Assembly (NCBI GenBank): GCA_046483065.1
Contig: JAWODW010000044.1
Location: 62,001-126,000 of the forward strand
DNA from: JAWVYT01 sp046483065
Lineage (GTDB): Bacteria; Gemmatimonadota; Gemmatimonadetes; Longimicrobiales; RSA9
Direction: 5' to 3'
DNA length: 64,000 nt
Below the pieces are notes generated by a model. That model did not search any database. It was not told the origin of the DNA and saw only the letters and a list, made by a program, of their open reading frames with translations. Below are positions 52,443-61,014 of this stretch, in pieces. The number at the start of each line of letters is the position of its first letter. The first letter of the stretch is position 1. The translations under genes and the position numbers were made by a program.

Positions 52443-53385
52443 TCTCGGCTGTGGGCTTGATCTCGTGGATCCCGGCCACACTCCTGCCGGCCTGCCAGAA
52501 GTCCTGCTTCCCGGTCTCGTCATAGGACGACCGTTTCAGCTTCCAGCCGGACCAGAGGGCGTAGAGGGTGCGCATCAGCTTCTTCCGGCGGCGGCCCTTG
52601 AGCATCCATTTCGCGATGGGACCGGCCTCGGTGCCCAGGCGCTCGATGTAGGGCGTCTCGATGACCGACAACGGCACGCCGGTGACGCGCTCGGTGAGGA
52701 CGATGTCATCCTCGTCGCTGTCCAGGATGGCCTGCTTGTACGGCCGCGCGGCCGTGCACTCGGTGGTGGCGATGAACCGGGTGCCCATCTGCACGCCGTG
52801 GTAGCCGAGGCGCAGCGCGTCGACGAACTCGGCGGGCGTACCGACGCCGCCCGCGCAGACCAGCGGGACGCCCAGGTCGCCGAGCTCGTCCATGAGCTGG
52901 GCGGGGGTCTTCGGCCCCGCGTGGCCGCCCGCCCGGCTGTTCACGGCAATGAGCCCGTGGGCGCCGCTCTCGAGCCCCTTGAGCGCCCACTTCCGCTCCG
53001 TCACGTCGTGGTAGACGACGCCGCCATGGGGCTCCACGGCGTCGACCACCCAGCGGGGCTTCCCCAGGCTCGTTACGAAGAACCGGACGCCCTCCTCCAG
53101 CGCGATGTCGACCCACTCCTCCATGCGCTTTTCGTACGCCCGCGACGACGACTCGATGAGGGCGTTCATCCCGATGGGCTTCGAGGTCAGCGACCGGATG
53201 TAGCGGAGCCCCTCCCGGAAGTCGTAGCCGTGGACGTACGTCAGCGACACGGGCTGGACGATCCCGATCCCACCCGCCTCACTGGCGGCAGCCACGAGCT
53301 CCGGGTTGGAGCAGGGGTACATGGCGCCGCAGATCACGGGGTGCTCGATGTTCACGGCTTCGGTCAGCTTCGTTGGTAGATCCAT
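52405..53385 (-). CDS. 2-nitropropane dioxygenase-like FMN protein
   Basis: A 326-residue TIM-barrel flavoprotein of the NPD/nitronate monooxygenase family. Visible are HPVICGAMYPCSNPELVAAASEAGGIGIV at the N-terminus, AVNSRAGGHAG (about 173-183) for FMN phosphate, and CAGGVGTPAEFVDALRLGYHGVQMGTRFIATTECTA. Relatives oxidise nitronates or act as enoyl reductases. The ATG at 53385 starts the family homology; an upstream reading is Pro/Thr-rich and passes through the dispersed repeat at 53405-53443. Confidence 0.88.
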   Translation of the reverse strand: MDLPTKLTEAVNIEHPVICGAMYPCSNPELVAAASEAGGIGIVQPVSLTYVHGYDFREGLRYIRSLTSKPIGMNALIESSSRAYEKRMEEWVDIALEEGVRFFVTSLGKPRWVVDAVEPHGGVVYHDVTERKWALKGLESGAHGLIAVNSRAGGHAGPKTPAQLMDELGDLGVPLVCAGGVGTPAEFVDALRLGYHGVQMGTRFIATTECTAARPYKQAILDSDEDDIVLTERVTGVPLSVIETPYIERLGTEAGPIAKWMLKGRRRKKLMRTLYALWSGWKLKRSSYDETGKQDFWQAGRSVAGIHEIKPTAEIIDELVTAAREA

Positions 53386-53404
53386 GATTCGTCGCTCTGG
53401 CGGC

Positions 53405-53443
53405 GCCTTCGTAGTGGGGGTGGGGCTCGTGGTCGGGTGGTGG
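53405..53443 (+). repeat. Dispersed intergenic repeat, copy A
   Basis: GCCTTCGTAGTGGGGGTGGG and the following CTCGTGGTCGGGTGG resemble copies at 57883-57921 (same strand) and 58172-58207 (opposite strand). It fills most of the gap between the NPD-like and hotdog-protein genes. Confidence 0.6.
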
Positions 53444-53444
53444 C

Positions 53445-53930
53445 TCAGGGTTCGTTGCGGGGGGCCAGCCTCCACGTCACCTTCACCTCCGCAACAACCT
53501 CGCCGTCCTCGTTGGTGAGGACGGCGGTGGCAGGGTCATCGATCTCCTCAGCGGCGGCGGGCGGTGGAGCGGCCCGGCCTTCCGCGGTGATGGTGCCCCG
53601 GGCCTTCGTGTGGTAGTCGATCTCGAGCCGAACCGGGATCCCACGGGTGTCCTTCGGGAGCGCCAGCGTCATGGCCAGCCCGCTGGCGAGCTCGCCGAGG
53701 TTGGCCAGCGCGATGGCGTGGACCGAGCGCAGGTGGTTCCGCAGCCGTCGTCGCTCCCGGATCGAGACCACCGCGCGCCCGGGCTCGAGCTCCTGGACCC
53801 GCGGCCGGATGGAGCCGGAGTAGGGGACCATGAGGCCGAGGATCCGGCCGAAGAGCCAGCGGCCGCCTGGCAGTCGAGAGAGGGAGTGCCAGGCGGAGCG
53901 GAGGCGGTGGGCGGGGGTGTCTGAGGGCAT
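53445..53930 (-). CDS. DUF4442 hotdog-fold protein
   Basis: A 161-residue hotdog-fold protein of the DUF4442 type, related to acyl-CoA thioesterases such as PaaI: MVPYSGSIRPRVQELEPGRAVVSIRERRRLRNHLRSVHAIALANLGELASGLAM. The NHLRSVHAIALANLGE segment is the conserved helix of the family. Enzyme activity is not proven. The ATG at 53930 is the likeliest start, without a strong ribosome-binding site. It precedes the flavoprotein gene by 59 bases on the same strand. Confidence 0.82.
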   Translation of the reverse strand: MPSDTPAHRLRSAWHSLSRLPGGRWLFGRILGLMVPYSGSIRPRVQELEPGRAVVSIRERRRLRNHLRSVHAIALANLGELASGLAMTLALPKDTRGIPVRLEIDYHTKARGTITAEGRAAPPPAAAEEIDDPATAVLTNEDGEVVAEVKVTWRLAPRNEP

Positions 53931-54242
53931 GGCGGGAAGATAGTGCATTGCATGCGGACCTCGCACCAGTCACCAGTTTCTCGCGATACCCGGGGTGGTC
54001 CTGAAGGGTATCGCCTGGATTTCCGCGGAAAATGCATGTCGCATCGAGACTCGGACATGTCGCGGAAGGTAGAAACTGGTGACTGGTGCGTCGTCCGCAT
54101 GTTCGGACCGGCCACCAGCCGCCCCCGCCCGCCGTACGTGACAACCTTCACAAGCACTTTCAATCGCCCTCCGCCTTTGGTATCATCCAGTGCTCTGCCG
54201 CCCGCGGCGGGCGGCGGATTAACGCCGAAGAGATACGGAGCC
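53931..54242. other. Intergenic region upstream of gcvP with multi-stem element
   Basis: 312 bases between divergent genes, largely occupied by the three-way-junction-like inverted repeat at 53950-54102. The remaining 140 bases before gcvP show no clear promoter and no recognisable glycine riboswitch. Confidence 0.6.
53950..54102. repeat. Nested inverted-repeat element (32-base outer arms)
   Basis: The outer arms 53950-53981 and 54071-54102 are complementary at 30 of 32 positions and contain tandem ACCAGTC/ACTGGTG units. Inside are two further stems: GCGATACCC (53983-53991) with GGGTATCGC (54006-54014), and TTCCGCG (54021-54027) with CGCGGAA (54061-54067), enclosing CATGTC/GACATG. The predicted shape is a three-way junction. 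Confidence 0.8.
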
Positions 54243-57164
54243 ATGTCCGTTCAAGATAGACGTCATTCGCTGGCCCCCACCGACCTGTTCGTGCGCCGAC
54301 ACATCGGCCCCGGTGACATTCAGATCCGGGAGATGCTGGAGACGGTGGGATACGACTCGCTGGACGCTCTCGTGGACACGGCGGTGCCGGACGCGATCCG
54401 GCTCGACCGTGCGCTGGAGCTGGCGCCGCCGCTCTCGGAGCGGGAGGCGTTGAAGGAGCTGCGTGGGATCGCGTCGAAGAACGAGCCCTACCGGTCGTAT
54501 ATCGGGATGGGCTACCACGGGACCCACACGCCGCCGGTGATCCAGCGCAACATCCTGGAGAACCCGGGCTGGTACACGTCGTACACGCCGTACCAGGCGG
54601 AGATCAGCCAGGGCCGGCTGGAGGCGTTGCTGGTCTACCAGACCATGGTGATGGACCTGACGGGGCTGGAGATCGCCAACGCGAGCCTTCTGGACGAGGC
54701 CACGGCCGCGGCGGAGGCGATGGCGCTGGCCGAGTCGGCGGCCCGGGGCAAGCGGACGAAGTTCCTGGTCTCCGATGGCTGCCATCCCCAGACCATCGAC
54801 GTGGTCCGGACGCGGGCGGAGGCCCGGGGCTGGCAGGTGGTGGTGAGCGACCATCAGGCGTGGGAGGTGGACGACGACGTCTTCGGCGTCCTCGTCCAGT
54901 ACCCGACCACGGATGGCGAGGTCGTCGATTACGGTGAGGTGGTGGACGCGGCTCATGAGGCCGGCGCCCTCGTGGTTGTGGCGGCGGACCTGCTGAGCCT
55001 GACGCTGCTCTCGCCCCCTGGTGAATGGGGCGCGGACGTGGCGGTGGGGACCACGCAGCGGTTCGGTGTGCCCATGGGCTACGGCGGGCCCCACGCGGCG
55101 TATTTCGCCACGAGCGAGAAGTACAAGCGTCAGATGCCGGGCCGGATCATCGGCGTGTCGAAGGACAGCCGCGGCGAGGACGCGTACTACATGGCGCTCC
55201 AGACGCGGGAGCAGCACATCCGGCGTGAGAAGGCCACGAGCAACGTGTGTACGGCGCAGGTGCTGCTGGCGGTCATTGCCGGGATGTACGCGGTCTACCA
55301 CGGCCCGGACGGGCTCCGGAAGATCGCCACACGGGTGCACCGTCTGACCCACGCGCTGGCGCAGGGGCTGGAGGAGCTCGGTCACAGCATCGTCCACAAG
55401 CCGTACTTCGACACGCTCCGGGTGGAGGTGGGCGAGGGCCGTGTGGACGCCATCGCGAAGGCGGCCCGGGAGGCGGAGATCAATCTCCGGGTCATCGACG
55501 AGCTCAGCCTGGGCGTGTCGCTGGATGAGACGGTCACGTACAGGGACCTGGCGGATCTGGTGGCGGTCTTCGCCGCTGGTGGGGAGGAGGCCCCGGACGC
55601 GACCACGATCGACGGGTGGCTGGAGACGGCCGCCGCGGGCGCGCACCCGGAGTTCCCGGCGCCGTTCCATCGGGCGAGCGGGTACCTGACGCACCCGGTC
55701 TTCCACCTCTACCACTCGGAAACCGAGATGCTGCGGTACCTGAAGCAGCTGGAGAACCGGGACCTGAGCCTCACGGGCAGCATGATCCCGCTGGGCTCGT
55801 GTACGCTGAAGCTGAATGCCACGGCGGAGATGTACCCCATCAGCTGGCCGGAGTTCGCCCACGTGCACCCGTTCGTCCCGGCCGACCAGGCCGAGGGGTA
55901 CCGGGAGATGATCGAGGGGCTGAACGGGTGGCTGGCGGAGATCACGGGCTTCGACGCCATCAGCATGATGCCCAACGCCGGGAGCCAGGGCGAGCTGACG
56001 GGGCTGCTGGTGATCAAGGGCTACCAGGAGGCCCGAGGCGAGGGGCACCGGGACGTGTGCTTCGTGCCCCAGTCGGCTCACGGGACCAACCCGGCGAGCA
56101 GCGTGATGGCCGGCTACGAGGTCGTTGTGGTGAAGACGGACGAGGACGGCAACATCGACGTGGACGACCTGCGGGCGAAGGCCGACGAGTACAGCGATCG
56201 GCTGGCCGCGATCATGGTCACCTACCCGTCGACCCACGGGATCTTCGAGACGGAGATCCGGGAGATCTGCCGGATCGTGCACGACGCCGGCGGCCAGGTC
56301 TACATCGATGGCGCGAACATGAACGCCATGGTGGGCGTGAGCCGACCGGGTGACTGGGGCGGCGATGTGGCGCACCTCAACCTCCACAAGACGTTCGCCA
56401 TCCCCCACGGCGGCGGCGGCCCCGGGATGGGGCCGATCGGCGTGGCGGAGCACCTGACGCCGTTCCTGCCGGGGCACCCGGTGGTGGAGACCGGCGGAGA
56501 GCAGGCCATCGGTGCGGTCAGTGCGGCGCCGTTCGGCAGCCCGTCCATCCTGCCCATCAGCTGGATGTACGTGCGGATGCTCGGCGCCGAGGGGCTGACC
56601 CGTTCCACGGAGCTGGCGGTCCTGAACGCGAACTACGTGGCCAAGCGGCTGGAAGGCCACTTCGACGTCCTCTACACCGGCCGGAACGGCACGGTAGCCC
56701 ACGAGTGCATCATCGACCCGCGGCCGCTGAAGGCCGAAACGGGCGTGGATGCCATCGACATCTCGAAGCGGCTCATGGACTACGGCTTCCACGCGCCCAC
56801 GGTGAGCTTCCCCGTGGCCGGCACGCTCATGATCGAGCCGACGGAGAGCGAGTCGAAGAAGGAGCTCGACCAGTTCTGCGACGCCATGATCGCCATCCGT
56901 GACGAGATCCGGAAGATCGAGTCCGGCGAGTGGGACCCGGAGGACAACCCGCTCAAGGGCGCGCCCCACACCGTGGACATGGTGGTAAGCGACGACTGGG
57001 ACCGGCCCTACTCCCGGGAGCTGGCCGCCTTCCCGACGCCGAAGCGGGAGAACAAGTTCTGGCCGTTCGTGGGCCGCATCGCGTCGGCGCACGGAGACCG
57101 GAACCTGGTCTGCGCCTGCCCGCCCATGGAGGAGTACGAGCAGTACGTTACCGCCGAGGCGTAA
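54243..57164 (+). CDS. gcvP: Glycine dehydrogenase (decarboxylating) GcvP, single-chain
   Basis: A 973-residue PLP enzyme, the P protein of the glycine cleavage system, in the full-length homodimeric form. FVRRHIGPGD opens the protein, GSCTLKLNATAEMYPISWPEF lies mid-chain, and PLP is bound by Lys716 in HLNLHKTFAIPHGGGGPGMGP. It transfers the aminomethyl group of glycine to lipoyl-GcvH and releases CO2. The ATG at 54243 matches the family start; an extended reading back to 53943 runs through the inverted-repeat element. It is flanked on both sides by palindromic elements and followed by a lipoate-ligase-like gene. Confidence 0.96.
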   Translation: MSVQDRRHSLAPTDLFVRRHIGPGDIQIREMLETVGYDSLDALVDTAVPDAIRLDRALELAPPLSEREALKELRGIASKNEPYRSYIGMGYHGTHTPPVIQRNILENPGWYTSYTPYQAEISQGRLEALLVYQTMVMDLTGLEIANASLLDEATAAAEAMALAESAARGKRTKFLVSDGCHPQTIDVVRTRAEARGWQVVVSDHQAWEVDDDVFGVLVQYPTTDGEVVDYGEVVDAAHEAGALVVVAADLLSLTLLSPPGEWGADVAVGTTQRFGVPMGYGGPHAAYFATSEKYKRQMPGRIIGVSKDSRGEDAYYMALQTREQHIRREKATSNVCTAQVLLAVIAGMYAVYHGPDGLRKIATRVHRLTHALAQGLEELGHSIVHKPYFDTLRVEVGEGRVDAIAKAAREAEINLRVIDELSLGVSLDETVTYRDLADLVAVFAAGGEEAPDATTIDGWLETAAAGAHPEFPAPFHRASGYLTHPVFHLYHSETEMLRYLKQLENRDLSLTGSMIPLGSCTLKLNATAEMYPISWPEFAHVHPFVPADQAEGYREMIEGLNGWLAEITGFDAISMMPNAGSQGELTGLLVIKGYQEARGEGHRDVCFVPQSAHGTNPASSVMAGYEVVVVKTDEDGNIDVDDLRAKADEYSDRLAAIMVTYPSTHGIFETEIREICRIVHDAGGQVYIDGANMNAMVGVSRPGDWGGDVAHLNLHKTFAIPHGGGGPGMGPIGVAEHLTPFLPGHPVVETGGEQAIGAVSAAPFGSPSILPISWMYVRMLGAEGLTRSTELAVLNANYVAKRLEGHFDVLYTGRNGTVAHECIIDPRPLKAETGVDAIDISKRLMDYGFHAPTVSFPVAGTLMIEPTESESKKELDQFCDAMIAIRDEIRKIESGEWDPEDNPLKGAPHTVDMVVSDDWDRPYSRELAAFPTPKRENKFWPFVGRIASAHGDRNLVCACPPMEEYEQYVTAEA

Positions 57165-57204
57165 GCGGGCGACGCGGTGCAGGCGGGCTGTGCGGGGCAT
57201 TCGA

Positions 57205-57416
57205 GCCCCGTGACTGGGGGAGGCTCGCGAGGCGTCCGGACTTGCCGGGCGCTTCGCGGCCACCCTCGTCGTATCCGCTTTGAGACTGGGGGGAACTGGG
57301 GGTGGCCGTGTGGCGGGCTCCGCCCTCGGCGTCGGCTCGACGGCCCCGGCAAGACTGTGCTCCGGGCGTTCACCAGCTAGCGTTTTTGCCCGTAAACTCC
57401 CAGTCTCCCAGTCGTG
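57205..57416. repeat. Palindromic element downstream of gcvP
   Basis: GACTGGGGGGAACTGGGGG (from 57284) is roughly complementary to CTCCCAGTCTCCCAGTC (57398-57414), and CTTGCCGGG near 57243 pairs with CCCGGCAAG near 57346. A further GTGACTGGGGGAG lies at about 57211. Arms built from tandem ACTGG-type units recall the element upstream of gcvP. Confidence 0.5.
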
Positions 57417-57437
57417 ACTCTACCGAAAAGGAAGCGG

Positions 57438-58409
57438 ATGGACCGGGCAGGAAGCCCAGCGACGAATGGCCCCCGGTCGCCGCGCGGGCCGTGGCGGTTG
57501 GTGCACGGCAGTGGCGGCGGACTCGACCCGGTGGACGGCCCCACCAACATGGCCATCGACGCCGCACTGCTGGAGTCGGTGAAGGGCGGTGCCCGTCCGA
57601 CGATCCGCCTCTACCGCTGGCGGCCGGCGTGCCTCTCCTTCGGGCGGAACCAGCCCGCGCGAGGCCGCTATGCCGTGCAGGCCGCGGCGGACCGGGGCAT
57701 CGACTTCGTCCGGCGCCCCACCGGCGGCCAGGCGGTGCTCCACCATCATGAGCTGACCTACGCCGTCATCGCGCCGGTGGCGGCGATCGGGAAGCCGAGG
57801 GCCGCCTATGGGGTGATCAACCGGGCGCTGGTGGACGGGCTGGGCCGGCTGGGCGTTCGTGCGGCGCTTGCGGAGGGCGGCGGCCTTCGTGGTGGGGATC
57901 GGACTGGGGGTCGGGTGGGTGCGGCCGGGGTCGCGGCGGAAGACGCCAGCCCCACGGCAGGGCGGCCTCCGGCGGCGCGGCCTTCCGCCGGGCAGGCCTC
58001 ATCGGGGCCCGACTGGGACGCGGCGTGTTTCCGGCGGCCGGCGCGTGGAGAGGTGGTGGTGGGGGGCGCCAAGCTGGTGGGCAGCGCGCAGCGGATGGAG
58101 GCGCGCACCATCCTCCAGCACGGCTCGATCCTGGTGGGCGGCAGTCAGACGCCGGCCGAGGACCTGCTCGTCCCGAGTCCGACCACGACCCCGACTACGA
58201 AGTCGCGCCGCGACACCGGATGGACCACGCTGGAACGGGAGCTGGGCGCCCGTCCGGGGCTGGACGAGTTGGCGGCGGCCGTGTGTGCCGGGTTCGAGGC
58301 GGTGCTGGGCGTGGCGCTCTCTCCGTCCGGGCTCAGCGTGGCGGAGCGCGAATCGTTGGCGGGGCTGCGGGCTCACTATGACTCGGACGAATGGACATGG
58401 CGGCGATGA
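57438..58409 (+). CDS. Lipoate-protein ligase A-like protein with repeat-derived insertions
   Basis: A 323-residue BPL/LplA/LipB-fold protein expected to transfer lipoate (or octanoate) to lipoyl domains such as GcvH. TNMAIDAALLE, RRPTGGQAVLHHHELTYAV, CF..PARGEVVVGGAKLVGSAQRM and LQHGSILV are the family motifs, including the GxKLxGSAQ lysine. Two family-atypical segments interrupt it: about 40 residues (145-190, Gly/Arg/Ala/Pro-rich) and PSPTTTPTTKS (about 247-257). Both coincide with copies of a dispersed repeat. The ATG at 57438, with AAAGGAAG, is preferred to the GTG at 57414. The stop overlaps the next ATG. Confidence 0.85.
   Translation: MDRAGSPATNGPRSPRGPWRLVHGSGGGLDPVDGPTNMAIDAALLESVKGGARPTIRLYRWRPACLSFGRNQPARGRYAVQAAADRGIDFVRRPTGGQAVLHHHELTYAVIAPVAAIGKPRAAYGVINRALVDGLGRLGVRAALAEGGGLRGGDRTGGRVGAAGVAAEDASPTAGRPPAARPSAGQASSGPDWDAACFRRPARGEVVVGGAKLVGSAQRMEARTILQHGSILVGGSQTPAEDLLVPSPTTTPTTKSRRDTGWTTLERELGARPGLDELAAAVCAGFEAVLGVALSPSGLSVAERESLAGLRAHYDSDEWTWRR
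57883..57921 (+). repeat. Dispersed repeat, copy B, inside the lipoate-ligase gene
   Basis: GCCTTCGTGGTGGGGATCGG and the next bases CTGGGGGTCGGGTGGGTG align with copy A (53405) over about 39 bases with scattered mismatches. It falls in the first atypical insertion of the protein. Confidence 0.6.
58172..58207 (-). repeat. Dispersed repeat, copy C, inside the lipoate-ligase gene
   Basis: Read on the minus strand it gives GCGCGACTTCGTAGTCGGGG then TCGTGGTCGGACTCGGG, the same pattern as copies A and B in opposite orientation. It encodes PSPTTTPTTKS in the ligase. Confidence 0.6.
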
Positions 58410-60007
58410 CGGCTGATCCCGTGCGACGCTTCGGCGTACTGGTCCTCGCCGCGGTCCTCGCCCTGTCGGCTGCGGCGTGCGGCGGGGGTGGGGGCGAGGG
58501 CGCCGGCGGCACCGTCGTCGTCGGGGTGCGGGCTGATTTCAGCGGGCTGAACCCGGTAACCAATACGAGCATCGACACGGACCAGGTGCTCAAGTACGGA
58601 CTGTTCACCCCGCTGATCCGCTACAACGACGCGTTCGAGCCGGAGCCGTGGCTGGCGGAGAGCTGGGCGCTGCACGGGGATACCGCGGTGACGTTCACGC
58701 TGCGCGACGATGTCACCTGGCACGACGGCGAGCCGGTGACGGCGGCGGACGTGAAGTTCACCTTCGAGCTGGCGAAGACGCCGGAGACGGGCTCGCTGAT
58801 CGGCGGGGTCTACCTGAGCCGGGTGGCATCGGCGGAGGTCATCGACGCGCACACCATCACGTTCCGGCTCACCCGGCCCCACGCCCAGGCGCTGGAGGAC
58901 TTCTGGTGGGCGCCGGTGCCGGAGCACCTGCTGGCGGGTGTCGAGCCGGACGGGCTGGCCCGCGCGATGTACAATCGGGCGCCGGTGGGGAGCGGCCCGT
59001 TCCGGTTCGGCGAGTGGCGGGCCAATGACCGGCTGGTGCTGGTCCCCAACGCGTCGTTCCCCGAGGCGCTGGGCGGTCCTGCCGAGGCACGGGTGGTCTT
59101 CCGGGTGGTGCCCGAGTCGGCCACGCTCCTGACGGAGCTGCTCACGGGCGGCGTGCACGTGGATATCGCGGTGGAGCCCGACCAGACGCGGCAGATCGAG
59201 CGGGCCGAGCGCCTGACGCTCCACTCGTTCCCCGGCAACACCCTCTACTACCTGGGGTGGAACAACCGGCGGGCGCCGTTCGATGACCGGGCGGTCCGCC
59301 GGGCCATGACGCTGGCCACGGACCGGCAGGAGCTCATCGACGCGCTCCTGGCCGGGTACGGCGCCCGGGCCACGAGCACGGTCCCGCCGTGGCACCCGTA
59401 CCACCCCGACGTGGCGCCGCTGCCCCACGACCCGGATCAGGCCCGGGCGCTGCTCGACGCGGCCGGGTGGCGGGACCGGGACGGCGATGGGGTGCGGGAG
59501 AACGACGCGGGCGAGGCGCTGGCGTTCACGGTGATGACCAGCGAGCGGCCGCTGAACCGGGCTATGGTGGAGGTGATCCAGAGCCAGCTCGCGGCCGTGG
59601 GTGCGGCCGTGGAGGTCCGGGCCCTCGAGTTCCAGACCATGCTGTCGCTGCACCGGGGCCGGGACTTCGACGCGGTGTTGAGCAACTGGGTGCTCGACAA
59701 TTTCCAGATGGCGGCGGCGCCGTTCGCGCTGTTCCACTCCAGCCAGGCGGGCATCGAAGGGAGCGCCAACCGGAGCGGGGTGCGGAGCCCGCGGCTGGAC
59801 TCCCTCATCGAGGCGGGCGCGGCGGCCACGGCGCCGACCGAAGCCCGGGCGGTCTGGCGCGCGTTCACCGTGGCCGTGCAGGAGGAGCAGCCGTTCACCT
59901 TCATGTTCTGGCTCGACGAGCTGGCGGCATCGGCCGACGCCGTGGAAGGCGTGGCCATGGACCAGCGCGGCGAGTTCCGCACGCTCCCCGAGTGGCGACG
60001 ACGGTGA
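58406..60007 (+). CDS. ABC peptide transporter substrate-binding lipoprotein
   Basis: A 533-residue family-5 extracellular solute-binding protein (DppA/OppA-like). The lipobox SAAAC gives acylated Cys25. LRDDVTWHDGEPVTAADVKFTFE, PVGSGPFRF and DDRAVRRAMTLATDR are family motifs. It delivers peptides or similar ligands to the permease encoded next. I chose the ATG at 58406, overlapping the ligase stop (ATGA); ATGs at 58391 and 58397 are alternatives. Confidence 0.92.
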   Translation: MTADPVRRFGVLVLAAVLALSAAACGGGGGEGAGGTVVVGVRADFSGLNPVTNTSIDTDQVLKYGLFTPLIRYNDAFEPEPWLAESWALHGDTAVTFTLRDDVTWHDGEPVTAADVKFTFELAKTPETGSLIGGVYLSRVASAEVIDAHTITFRLTRPHAQALEDFWWAPVPEHLLAGVEPDGLARAMYNRAPVGSGPFRFGEWRANDRLVLVPNASFPEALGGPAEARVVFRVVPESATLLTELLTGGVHVDIAVEPDQTRQIERAERLTLHSFPGNTLYYLGWNNRRAPFDDRAVRRAMTLATDRQELIDALLAGYGARATSTVPPWHPYHPDVAPLPHDPDQARALLDAAGWRDRDGDGVRENDAGEALAFTVMTSERPLNRAMVEVIQSQLAAVGAAVEVRALEFQTMLSLHRGRDFDAVLSNWVLDNFQMAAAPFALFHSSQAGIEGSANRSGVRSPRLDSLIEAGAAATAPTEARAVWRAFTVAVQEEQPFTFMFWLDELAASADAVEGVAMDQRGEFRTLPEWRRR

Positions 60008-60030
60008 CGACACGGCCGGAGTCCTGACCC

Positions 60031-61014
60031 ATGCTCCGCTACGTCGCCCGCCGGCTGCTGGGTGCCATCCCCCTGGTCCTGGGCATCGCCACGATCATCT
60101 TCTTCGTGGTCAACCTGGCACCGGGCGACCCCACGGCGCTCTACTTCAACCGGAACGTCCCGCCGGAGGTGCTCGACCAGATCCGGGTGAACTTCGGGCT
60201 GGATCAGCCGCTGCATATCCGGTACTGGAAGTGGATCACGGCGTTCCTGACGGGCGACTTCGGCTACTCCTACGCCCACGGCCGCCCGGTCCTCGGCGTG
60301 ATCCTGGAGACGCTCCCTGCCACCCTGACCCTGGCCGGCGCCACGCTGGCCCTGATCTTCGTGCTGGGCGTGGCCACGGGCGTGTTCCAGGCGGTCCGTC
60401 AGCACGGGCCCGCCGACCGGGTCCTGAGCGTGGTGTCGCTGTTCTTCTACAGCATGCCCAGCTTCTGGCTCGGGCTCATGCTCATGCTCCTCTTCTCGCT
60501 GAAGGCCCACGAATGGGGGCTCCCGTTCGCACTCCCGCCCACGGGGATGACCAGCGTGGATCACGAGTTCCTGGGCTTCTGGGGCCAGGTCGGCGACCGA
60601 CTGGCTCACCTGATCCTGCCGGTGCTCACGCTGACGCTGGTGATGGCCGCAGGGATCGCACGGTTCACCCGTGGCCAGATGCTCGAGGTCATCCGCCAGG
60701 ATTACATGCGGACCGCCCGTGCCAAGGGGCTGTCGGAGCGGACGGTGATCCTGAAGCACGGGCTCCGGAACTCGCTCCTCCCGGTCATCACGCTGCTCGG
60801 GCTGTACCTGCCGCTCCTGTTCAGCGGGAGCGTCTTCGTGGAGGTCATCTTCAGCTGGCCGGGGATGGGGCGCGTGATCGTGGACGCCATCTTCCAGCGC
60901 GACTATCCGCTGGTCATGGCCACCAGCTTCATCTTCGCCGTGGTGGTGATCCTCGGCTCCCTCATCGCCGACGTGCTGTACGCGGCGGCCGACCCCCGGA
61001 TCCGCTATGAGTAG
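60031..61014 (+). CDS. dppB: ABC peptide transporter permease, DppB type
   Basis: A 327-residue inner-membrane permease with six helices. The start MLRYVARRLLGAIPLVLGIATIIFFVVNLAPGDP is typical of DppB/OppB, and the EAA loop reads YMRTARAKGLSERTVILKHGLRNSLLPVIT. It pairs with DppC to form the channel. It lies 23 bases after the binding-protein gene and overlaps dppC by eight bases. Confidence 0.95.
   Translation: MLRYVARRLLGAIPLVLGIATIIFFVVNLAPGDPTALYFNRNVPPEVLDQIRVNFGLDQPLHIRYWKWITAFLTGDFGYSYAHGRPVLGVILETLPATLTLAGATLALIFVLGVATGVFQAVRQHGPADRVLSVVSLFFYSMPSFWLGLMLMLLFSLKAHEWGLPFALPPTGMTSVDHEFLGFWGQVGDRLAHLILPVLTLTLVMAAGIARFTRGQMLEVIRQDYMRTARAKGLSERTVILKHGLRNSLLPVITLLGLYLPLLFSGSVFVEVIFSWPGMGRVIVDAIFQRDYPLVMATSFIFAVVVILGSLIADVLYAAADPRIRYE

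Noticed and set aside
53943..54242. N-terminal extension of GcvP
   Set aside because: It translates the inverted-repeat element; family homology starts at the ATG at 54243.
53950..54242. Glycine riboswitch upstream of gcvP
   Set aside because: The stems present are long perfect inverted repeats; the conserved glycine-aptamer core is not visible.
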